A DNA stretch of 8,239 nt from contig CAJJYO010000061.1 in NCBI GenBank assembly GCA_905197385.1, forward strand, positions 1 to 8,239. The letters are read 5' to 3'. Positions 1 through 6,227 of the stretch are shown in pieces. The DNA comes from an uncultured Collinsella sp. (GTDB taxonomy: Bacteria > Actinomycetota > Coriobacteriia > Coriobacteriales > Coriobacteriaceae). Below the pieces are notes generated by a model that saw only the letters and a list, made by a program, of their open reading frames with translations, ran no database searches and was not told where the DNA came from. Numbering within the stretch: the stretch's first letter is position 1; every line of letters starts with the position of its first letter. Made by a program: the position numbers and the translations under genes.

Positions 1-2
1 TT

Positions 3-647
3 CCCGGCTTTCCACTCATTACGGCAGGCCTCGACATCGCCAAGCTTGACATGCGAAGCGGTATCGAGCGCCTTTCATATGCCGTATCGATTATTGTAAT
101 GGCGACGCTCGTAGGCTGGATGGTTGCCGAGTGTGTTGGCCTGGCGCCGGACGACTTTGCCCCACTGGGCCTTTCGCCGCTTGCCCTTACGCTCCTGCGC
201 GTGGTGATGAGCTTCGTTGGCGTATTCGGCTTCTCGGTGATGTTCAACAGCCCGGTAAAGATGGCCGCGGCAGCTGGGTTGATCGGCGCCGTGTCCAATA
301 CCCTGCGTCTGACCCTTGTCGATGCGCCGACGATGATTCCCTTCCTGGGCCTCAGCACGGGAATGCCTCCCGAGGCAGCAGCGTTTATCGGCGCGCTGGT
401 ATCGGGGCTGCTCGCAAGCTTGGCTGAAGTCAAGCTCACCTACCCGCGCATCGCCCTCACGGTGCCTTCGATTGTCATTATGGTGCCAGGCTTGTATCTC
501 TATCGCTCTATGTATTACATGTGCACCTTCGACACGGTCAATATGCTCGGCTGGTTTGTGCGTGCAGTGCTCATCGTGGCGTTTCTGCCCGTTGGCTTGG
601 GCGTGGCGAGAACCCTCACCGACCCCCGCTGGCGCCACACCAGCTAA
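3..647 (+). CDS. thrE: Threonine/serine exporter (ThrE family), 3' part
   Basis: This is the C-terminal part of an integral membrane protein; the 5' end lies outside the window and the reading frame is open from base 3. ThrE-family proteins export threonine and serine across the cytoplasmic membrane. The first visible residues (PGFPLITAGLDIAKLDMRSG) look like the end of the N-terminal ThrE domain. They are followed by the smaller C-terminal ThrE_2-type domain, with several hydrophobic helices and the family-like stretches GFSVMFNSP and VPSIVIMVPGLYLYR. About 214 residues are seen, against roughly 450-490 for a full two-domain ThrE, so about half is missing. An ATG at base 51 lies inside conserved sequence and is not the start. 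The stop TAA (645-647) abuts a palindromic element. The family call is firm; the substrate is inferred from the family. Confidence 0.85.
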   Translation, partial: PGFPLITAGLDIAKLDMRSGIERLSYAVSIIVMATLVGWMVAECVGLAPDDFAPLGLSPLALTLLRVVMSFVGVFGFSVMFNSPVKMAAAAGLIGAVSNTLRLTLVDAPTMIPFLGLSTGMPPEAAAFIGALVSGLLASLAEVKLTYPRIALTVPSIVIMVPGLYLYRSMYYMCTFDTVNMLGWFVRAVLIVAFLPVGLGVARTLTDPRWRHTS

Positions 648-680
648 TTGGTGCAAGGGGGACATGTTACTTTGCACCAA
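648..680. repeat. Palindromic element 1 directly after the thrE stop codon
   Basis: Perfect 9-bp inverted repeat: TTGGTGCAA (648-656) and TTGCACCAA (672-680), with a 15-nt loop that begins with a run of G. The left arm starts at the base after the thrE stop codon. No T-tract follows, so it is not a classical intrinsic terminator. It could be a REP-like dispersed repeat or an mRNA 3'-end hairpin. Confidence 0.6.
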
Positions 681-687
681 ATGAGTC

Positions 688-746
688 GCGGTGGAATAGG
701 GACTGAATTGCTGCTTAAAGGGTCAAAACAGTCCGTATTCCACCGC
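688..746. repeat. Palindromic element 2 (long inverted repeat)
   Basis: Long inverted repeat with arms at 688-705 and 729-746. There are 11 perfect pairs (GCGGTGGAATA with TATTCCACCGC), one G/G mismatch (699/735), then six more pairs (GGACTG with CAGTCC), around a 23-nt loop. It starts 8 nt after element 1. No transposase or T-tract is nearby. It looks like a non-coding dispersed repeat or a miniature element; being non-coding and symmetric, its strand cannot be set. Confidence 0.7.
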
Positions 747-799
747 AACTTAGGGGGTCGGGGGATTATTGGTGCCCTGCATCTTCATAAACTCAACGC

Positions 800-829
800 T
801 TACGAAGCGCGGGGTTTTCGTGCTAGGCT
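800..829 (+). promoter_or_regulatory. Weak candidate promoter for the DUF2798 gene leader
   Basis: Extended -10-like sequence TG-C-TAGGCT (821-829). The only -35 at acceptable spacing is poor (TTACGA, 800-805, 18-nt spacer). If real, transcription would start near 836, about 30 nt before the hairpin at 866-912. The call rests mainly on the extended -10 and on the lack of any better promoter between the hairpin and the gene. Confidence 0.3.
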
Positions 830-865
830 GGTTCCACCACATAAGTAGTCGCAGACGCACGTATC

Positions 866-916
866 ACGGGCGGGCGAGATGAAGTCCCAACAGCTCCATC
901 TTGCCCGCCCGTTTTT
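866..916 (+). terminator. Strong intrinsic terminator or attenuator upstream of the DUF2798 gene
   Basis: A 16-bp stem (866-881 with 897-912, one G-U wobble at 876/902), very G/C-rich, with a 15-nt loop and a T-run at 912-916. It points along the plus strand; the opposite side lacks a T-run. It lies 35 nt before the ATG at 952, and I see no convincing promoter between the two. Transcription of the next gene therefore probably has to pass through it, which suggests attenuation. Alternatively it ends the thrE unit or a short RNA starting near 836. Confidence 0.75.
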
Positions 917-951
917 GTTGCGTGATGCCGCGGCGTAACACGGAAAGGACC

Positions 952-1506
952 ATGCCCTTTATGCCTATCAACAAACGAGAGAGCCTGCTGTTCACCTTTA
1001 TCATGTGCTTTTGCATGGTGCTCTGGATGAGCATCTACAACGTTGCCCTGCAGCACAGGGCCATCAACGGCGAGGTCGTTGCCGCCGCGTGGCTCGGCTT
1101 CCCCGTTGCCTACATTTTTGCCATGTGCTGCGACTGGTTCGTCGCCAGCCCGCTCGCCAAGGGTTTCGCCTTTAAGTACTTGGTCGCGCCGGGCAAGAGC
1201 TCGCCGCTCGCCATGACGCTCGCCGTTAGCTCCTGCATGGTCGTTCCCATGGTCATCATCATGTCGCTGTACGGTGCCTGCGAGGGTCTGACGCACATGC
1301 CCGGCGGCATTGCGAACCTGTATTCCGTGCCCGCGATCTGGATGATCAACATCCCGCATAATTTTGTGATGGCGCTGCCGTGGAACCTTTTGGTAGCCGG
1401 TCCGATTTCCCACTTCGTCTTCCGTCGCGCCTTCCCTGTGGGGACGGTTTTCGAGGAGGAGCATGCCGAGCTCTTGGAGCAGGCTATGGCTCCTGAGTGC
1501 GAGTAG
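952..1506 (+). CDS. DUF2798-type four-helix membrane protein
   Basis: A 184-residue integral membrane protein of unknown function, likely of the DUF2798 family. Four hydrophobic segments are visible at about residues 11-35, 44-68, 86-108 and 124-150. They form two similar halves, each a helix pair ending in a short basic patch (SPLAKGFAFK, then GPISHFVFRRAF), as expected for a tandem DUF2798 repeat. There is no signal peptide or catalytic motif, and the C-terminus is a short acidic tail. The start is uncertain: the purine-rich GGAAAGGA (942-949) is only 2 nt from ATG 952 and 11 nt from a second in-frame ATG at 961; either gives nearly the same protein. The gene stands alone between a leader hairpin and a terminator. 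Family assignment is from pattern recall, so moderately sure. Confidence 0.75.
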   Translation: MPFMPINKRESLLFTFIMCFCMVLWMSIYNVALQHRAINGEVVAAAWLGFPVAYIFAMCCDWFVASPLAKGFAFKYLVAPGKSSPLAMTLAVSSCMVVPMVIIMSLYGACEGLTHMPGGIANLYSVPAIWMINIPHNFVMALPWNLLVAGPISHFVFRRAFPVGTVFEEEHAELLEQAMAPECE

Positions 1507-1508
1507 CT

Positions 1509-1560
1509 CGCTTAGGGATCTGCTGAGCGCGGGCGACTTGCTTGGTTGGAGCCCTAAGCG
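1509..1560 (+). other. Stem-loop in the 3' UTR of the DUF2798 gene
   Basis: Perfect 9-bp inverted repeat CGCTTAGGG (1509-1517) and CCCTAAGCG (1552-1560) around a 34-nt loop, starting two bases after the stop codon at 1504-1506. It has no T-tract. It is probably the first structure of a long 3' UTR that runs to the terminator at 1673-1705. Confidence 0.45.
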
Positions 1561-1672
1561 TGGATAGCTCTCTCGGCGACATCGCGGGCGTGAGCGGTGC
1601 GCATGACCGGAGGGCCCGTGCTGCTCCGTTGCCCGACGTGCTAGCGCGCAGAACAATCTGTTGGTGCATTCG

Positions 1673-1705
1673 GCGGCTGCTGAAGCGTTTCGGCAGCCGC
1701 TTTTT
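1673..1705 (+). terminator. Intrinsic terminator of the DUF2798 transcription unit
   Basis: A 12-bp stem (1673-1684 with 1689-1700, one T-G wobble), a 4-nt loop (GCGT) and five T at 1701-1705. This is a textbook rho-independent terminator on the plus strand. It separates the DUF2798 gene from the next promoter. Confidence 0.88.
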
Positions 1706-1717
1706 ATACGGAGTTTA

Positions 1718-1738
1718 AATACAACAGTCTGTTGTATT
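1718..1738. promoter_or_regulatory. 21-bp palindromic operator, probable TetR site
   Basis: Perfect inverted repeat with 9-bp arms AATACAACA (1718-1726) and TGTTGTATT (1730-1738) around a central GTC. It is A/T-rich in a G/C-rich context and overlaps the position expected for the -35 element of the downstream promoter. Size and symmetry suit a dimeric TetR-family repressor. The obvious candidate is the TetR protein encoded at the end of the same operon. Binding is inferred. Confidence 0.75.
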
Positions 1739-1755
1739 ACGTAGAGTGGTATATC
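1727..1755 (+). promoter_or_regulatory. Promoter of the large BCR/HAD-type gene and tetR
   Basis: Extended -10 TG-G-TATATC (1747-1755). At a 17-nt spacing the -35 window is 1727-1732 (GTCTGT, a weak match) and falls inside the palindromic operator. Predicted transcription start is near 1762, giving a leader of about 26 nt. Repressor bound at the operator would block polymerase. Confidence 0.55.
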
Positions 1756-1787
1756 TCTAGCAGGAAAAATGCGAGAGACGGAGCATT

Positions 1788-4700
1788 ATGGCGTTGCTAG
1801 TAGGACTGGACGTAGGGTCGACGACGACCAAAGTTTACGCGATGCACGAGGATATGACCGAGGCGTGGTGGGGATATCGCCGCCACGGGGCGTGTCAGAC
1901 AGCGAGCGTGCGCGCCATGCTCGGCGAGCTCGCCGAGCGCTTTCCCCATGAGTCGCTGCGCGTTGCGGTGACCGGCTCGGGTGCGCGCGATATCGCGACC
2001 GCGCTGGGCGCCTCGTACGTTCAGGAGGTGGTCGCCAACGCGCTCGCGATCAGCAGGTTCTATCCGCAGACGCGCTGCGCCATCGAGCTGGGCGGCCAAG
2101 ACGCCAAGATGATCTTCTTCCGCACCAACGATAAGGGAGACATCGAGGTTGCCGATATGCGCATGAACGGCTCGTGCGCAGGCGGTACCGGTGCATTTAT
2201 CGACGAGATGGCAAAGCTCATGGGGGTCGGCACCGAATCGGGCGAGTTCGAGCAGCTCGCAAGCCGGGGAACGACCGTCCACGAGGTCTCGGGCCGCTGC
2301 GGCGTGTACGCAAAGACCGATATCCAGCCGCTGCTCAACGAGGGCATTCCTACCACCGACCTGGCGCTTTCGGCGCTTCACGCGGTCGCCCGCCAAACGA
2401 TCGGCGGTCTGGCCCGGGGTATCGACATCGAGCCGCCGGTAATCTTCGAAGGCGGTACGCTCGCCTACAACCCCACGCTGGTCCGCGTGTTCCGGGAGCA
2501 ACTGAATCTATCGGACGATCAGGTTATCGTCCCGCGCGATCCGCAGATCATGGTCGCGCGCGGTGCCGCCCTGTCGCTGACCGACATGTTCGCATCGTCC
2601 CAACCGATCGACCTTCCCGACGCTTTTGTCCGGCTGGATAAGCTCGAGACGGTCGCGCCCGCAAGCGGGGAGGGACGTCTTGCCCAGCCCTTTTTTGCCA
2701 CACCTGCCGAGCAGGCGGATTTTACGGCACGCCATGGCAAAGAGACGCCGGCAAAGGGTCCGGATGCGTATGCGCCCGGAGAGACGGTGCGTGTGGCGCT
2801 CGGTATCGATTCGGGGAGCACGACGACCAAGTTCGCCCTGGTCGATGAGGCGGGTGAGCTTGTCGATTCGTTCTACGCGTCTAATAACGGCAGACCGCTC
2901 GACGTCGCCCAACAGGGTCTTGTCAGCTTGAAGAACCGCTGGGAGACAGCGGGAGTCACGCTTGCGATCGATGCCGTGGGCACCACGGGATACGGCGAGG
3001 AGCTTTTCGCGCGCGCGTTCCACGCCGACTACCATACGGTCGAGACGGTCGCGCACGCCCGCGCCGCGTGCGCATGCGTTCCCGATGCGACCTTCGTGCT
3101 CGACATCGGCGGACAGGATATGAAGGCCATCTGGCTCAACCACGGCGTGCTGACCGATATCGTCGTCAACGAGGCATGCTCTGCGGGCTGCGGCTCGTTC
3201 CTCGAGGGTTTTGCCAAAAACCTCGGAATAGCCGTTGAGGATATCGCGACCGAGGCATTTTCGTCCAAAGCCCCCGCCGTTCTCGGCAGCCGCTGCACGG
3301 TGTTCATGAACAGCAGCGTCGTTTCCGAGCAGCGGCGCGGTAAGGGTCCGGGCGACATCATGGCCGGTCTCTGCCGTTCGATTATCGAGAACGTGTTCAC
3401 CAAGGTCATTCGCGTTTCAAATCTCAACCGTCTGGGCGACAAAGTCGTCGTCCAGGGCGGCACGTTCCGAAACGACGCGGTGCTGCGCGCATTCGAGCAG
3501 TATCTGGGCAAACCCGTCACGCGTGCGCCCCACCCGGGGCTGATGGGCGCTATCGGTATCGCCCTGCTCGCGCGCGAGGAATGCCGCAAGGGCGACGCCG
3601 ACACGTCGTTTATCGGGCTCGATGCCGTGGAGCGCTTCGAGCATCGCGAGTTCGGCGGCGTTACCTGCCGTCGGTGCAACAACCGCTGCCAGCGCGCGGT
3701 CGTGGCATTTGGCGACGGCTCGCTTTACGTCACGGGCAATCGCTGCCCGCGCGGCGGCGCCATCTCATGGGATGAGCTCGTGCGCGAGGTTCCCGCGGCG
3801 GAGGAGCTGCGTCCGCAGGGTGCTTGCGAGGCACAGGCACCCGGCACGGGGCGCGACCGGACCGCGGCTGCCCCCAATCTCTTTGTCGACCGCGAGGAGC
3901 TGCTGTTCGAGTCGTACCCCACGGTTCCCGTCTGCGGGGGGCGCGATGTCACGATCGGCATTCCCCGTGTGCTCGAGTTCTGGGACACCATGCCGTTCTG
4001 GTCGACGTTCTTCAGCACGCTCGGCTTTAAGGTGCGCGTCTCGGGACGCAGCACCAAGGCGATGTACGAGCGCGGTCTGGCGCACGTCACATCCGACACC
4101 GTGTGCTTCCCGGCCAAGCTCGTCCACGGGCACATCCGCAATCTCGTCGACGCCGGCGTCGACCGCATCTTCATGCCCATCATCACGACGGTGCCCACCG
4201 AAAACACCGCCTCTACCAGCGAGTGGATGTGCGCCGTCGTAAAGGGATACCCCTACGTGATGCGCAATTCCGATAACCCGGAGGAGCGTTTCGGCGTTCC
4301 GTTCGATACGCCGCTGTTCCACTGGTACGACGAGGGCGACCGAAACCGCCAGCTCAAGGCGTGGTGCAAGGAGACCTTCGATATCGATGCCGACCTGGTT
4401 GCCAAGGCGACCGAGCAGGCGGACCGCGCGCAGGAGACGTTTGAGAACCAGCTGCAGCTGCGCGGCAGGCAGGTGCTCGAGAACGTGCGCGAGGACGGCG
4501 GCTACGCGGTGGTGATCGCTTCGCGCCCGTACCACAACGACCCGCTGGTCAACCACGGGCTGCCCAAGCTCTTCTCTGAGCGCGGCATCCCCGTGCTGAC
4601 GCCCGATGCGGTGCCGGGGGTCTGCAACGTCGATCTTTCCAACAGCCGCATCGACATCGTGAACAACTACCATGCGCGCATGCTGTCGTGCGCGGTCATC

Positions 4701-6227
4701 GTCGCATCGACGCCCGAGCTCGAGCTCGTGCAGATGGGCAGCTTTGGCTGCGGCCACGATGCGTATCTCACCGACGAGATCGCGCGCATGATGGGCGAGA
4801 TGGGCTCCAAGGTTCCGATGATGATCAAGCTCGATGAGAGCGACGTCGCCGGTCCCATGGGCATTCGCGTGCGTTCGTTTATCGAGTCGGTCAACCGTCG
4901 TCGCGCGGAGGAGCGTGCCGAGGGCGCCCGGGTGTACGCGGTCCATCCGCTCGACGACCCGTATAAGGTCAAGTACACCAAGCGCGACCGGCACGACAAG
5001 ATCGCGCTGGTCCCCAACACCTCTCATGCGTTCTGCAGGCTCATGACCGCGGCGATGCGCAATCAGGGCGTGCGCGCCGAGGCCCTTGATATCGGGCGCG
5101 AGGATGCCATCCGCCTGGGCAAACGCTATGTGCACAACGACATCTGCTTCCCCGCGCAAATCGTGATCGGCGAGGCGCTCTCGGCACTCAAGAGCGGTAA
5201 GTACGACCCGCACGACGTCGCCGTGGTGACTGGCAAGTATATCGGCGACTGCCGCCTGACGCACTACATGCCCCTGCTGCGCCGCGCGCTCGACGACGCG
5301 GGATACGACTATGTCCCGGTGCTCACCAACGACGACGTCGATGCCCACAATGCGCATCCGGGCTTCAAGCTCGGCCTTGGCCCGAGCATCCAGATCGCCT
5401 ACGGTCTTCCCATGATCGATGCCCTCGAGGCCATGCTTAGGCGCATCCGTCCCTACGAGCTCGAGAAGGGCGCGGCGGACGCTGCGTTCGACCGCGCGCT
5501 CGATGAGGTTATCGAGGGCATGGAGCGCTCCGGGCTGAGAGGCCAGGCGACGGGCTTCAAACGCGCGCTTGCGATCATGGACGCCGTTCCGTACGACCGC
5601 TCGAACCCGCATCCGACCGTTCTCATCGTGGGCGAGTACCTGCTCAATTTCCATCTCGGCGCCAACCACGAGATCGAGCGCTACCTCGAGGACAACGGGC
5701 TCGAGGTCATCGAGGCGCGCATGACCGACGTGATCCGCAAGACCTATTTCTACAAGCATGCGCAGTCGCGCGAGTTCCACGTCGACCTGTCGCTGCCCGA
5801 AAAGGCCTGGTACGCCACGGCGGACAACCTGTTCGAGCTCGCGCACGACCGTTGCGACCGCCTGGGCGCGGCGAGCCCGCTCTACGAGCCGCCGACGCGC
5901 ATGCCCGAGCTCGTGCGCGCGAGCGATAAGATCCTGCACCATACGTTCGATGCGGGCGAGGGCGTGCTGATTCCGGCGGAGATCCTCGAGCACGCCAAGC
6001 GCGGCTGCCGCAACTTCGTGATCCTGCAGCCATTCGGGTGTCTGCCCAACCATGTCGTGGGGCGCGGGCTCATCCATGCGCTCAAGGAGCAGTATCCCAC
6101 GGCGCAGTTCCTGCCGCTCGACTACGATCCCGACGTGAGCTTCGCCAACGTGGAGAACCGTCTTCAGATGCTCATCATGAACGCCAAGGCGCAGGGGTGC
6201 GGTGAGGCGCATGGCGAGACCGCGTAA
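1788..6227 (+). CDS. Fused acyl-CoA dehydratase activase / 2-hydroxyacyl-CoA dehydratase-like protein; putative PlsA/PlsR-type plasmalogen synthase
   Basis: A 1479-residue cytoplasmic protein. Activase domain 1 (about 3-268) has ATP-binding GLDVGSTTTK (6-15), GGQD (102-105), GGT (222-224) and cluster-type cysteines C130 and C171. Activase domain 2 (about 336-597) repeats this: GIDSGSTTTK (339-348), GGQD (441-444), GGT (557-559), C464 and C503. Next comes a four-cysteine patch (C627, C630, C634, C653), then two related dehydratase-like modules: 720-1040 (C773, C815, C988) and 1070-1465 (C1120, C1155, C1418). In this family the activase hydrolyses ATP to push a low-potential electron from a [4Fe-4S] cluster into the dehydratase or reductase part. 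Plasmalogen synthesis is the best-fitting role (ester to vinyl-ether lipid, as for C. perfringens plsA/plsR), but that rests on remembered domain similarity. An unknown ATP-driven reductase or dehydratase is the alternative. GGAG (1780-1783) supports ATG 1788. It overlaps tetR downstream. Confidence 0.85.
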   Translation: MALLVGLDVGSTTTKVYAMHEDMTEAWWGYRRHGACQTASVRAMLGELAERFPHESLRVAVTGSGARDIATALGASYVQEVVANALAISRFYPQTRCAIELGGQDAKMIFFRTNDKGDIEVADMRMNGSCAGGTGAFIDEMAKLMGVGTESGEFEQLASRGTTVHEVSGRCGVYAKTDIQPLLNEGIPTTDLALSALHAVARQTIGGLARGIDIEPPVIFEGGTLAYNPTLVRVFREQLNLSDDQVIVPRDPQIMVARGAALSLTDMFASSQPIDLPDAFVRLDKLETVAPASGEGRLAQPFFATPAEQADFTARHGKETPAKGPDAYAPGETVRVALGIDSGSTTTKFALVDEAGELVDSFYASNNGRPLDVAQQGLVSLKNRWETAGVTLAIDAVGTTGYGEELFARAFHADYHTVETVAHARAACACVPDATFVLDIGGQDMKAIWLNHGVLTDIVVNEACSAGCGSFLEGFAKNLGIAVEDIATEAFSSKAPAVLGSRCTVFMNSSVVSEQRRGKGPGDIMAGLCRSIIENVFTKVIRVSNLNRLGDKVVVQGGTFRNDAVLRAFEQYLGKPVTRAPHPGLMGAIGIALLAREECRKGDADTSFIGLDAVERFEHREFGGVTCRRCNNRCQRAVVAFGDGSLYVTGNRCPRGGAISWDELVREVPAAEELRPQGACEAQAPGTGRDRTAAAPNLFVDREELLFESYPTVPVCGGRDVTIGIPRVLEFWDTMPFWSTFFSTLGFKVRVSGRSTKAMYERGLAHVTSDTVCFPAKLVHGHIRNLVDAGVDRIFMPIITTVPTENTASTSEWMCAVVKGYPYVMRNSDNPEERFGVPFDTPLFHWYDEGDRNRQLKAWCKETFDIDADLVAKATEQADRAQETFENQLQLRGRQVLENVREDGGYAVVIASRPYHNDPLVNHGLPKLFSERGIPVLTPDAVPGVCNVDLSNSRIDIVNNYHARMLSCAVIVASTPELELVQMGSFGCGHDAYLTDEIARMMGEMGSKVPMMIKLDESDVAGPMGIRVRSFIESVNRRRAEERAEGARVYAVHPLDDPYKVKYTKRDRHDKIALVPNTSHAFCRLMTAAMRNQGVRAEALDIGREDAIRLGKRYVHNDICFPAQIVIGEALSALKSGKYDPHDVAVVTGKYIGDCRLTHYMPLLRRALDDAGYDYVPVLTNDDVDAHNAHPGFKLGLGPSIQIAYGLPMIDALEAMLRRIRPYELEKGAADAAFDRALDEVIEGMERSGLRGQATGFKRALAIMDAVPYDRSNPHPTVLIVGEYLLNFHLGANHEIERYLEDNGLEVIEARMTDVIRKTYFYKHAQSREFHVDLSLPEKAWYATADNLFELAHDRCDRLGAASPLYEPPTRMPELVRASDKILHHTFDAGEGVLIPAEILEHAKRGCRNFVILQPFGCLPNHVVGRGLIHALKEQYPTAQFLPLDYDPDVSFANVENRLQMLIMNAKAQGCGEAHGETA

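Noticed and set aside
648..848. Plus-strand frame of 66 codons after thrE
   Set aside because: It runs through both palindromes, has no ribosome-binding site separate from the repeat, and shows no domain-like sequence.
1031..1050. CAACGTTG palindrome inside the DUF2798 gene as another TetR site
   Set aside because: Only the short CAAC/GTTG half-similarity is shared; the TGTTG spacing of the operator is absent and it lies in coding sequence.
1603..1644. 13-codon peptide (MTGGPVLLRCPTC) in the region after the DUF2798 gene
   Set aside because: Too short to separate from chance; no convincing ribosome-binding site and no downstream coupled gene before the terminator.
823..1656. Minus-strand frame of 277 codons across the DUF2798 gene
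   Set aside because: It crosses two terminator-type hairpins and a gene with clear membrane helices on the other strand; its composition is that of an antisense shadow.
1507..1705. Riboswitch or T-box leader for the large gene
   Set aside because: I could not find a T-box core, cobalamin box or other conserved riboswitch element, and the structure is cut off from the large gene by a terminator followed by a separate promoter.
1769..1951. Possible leader peptide starting at ATG 1769, overlapping the start of the large gene
   Set aside because: AGGA is only 3 nt before the ATG and the predicted transcript starts about 7 nt upstream, so there is little room for initiation. The translation is Arg-rich and shadow-like.
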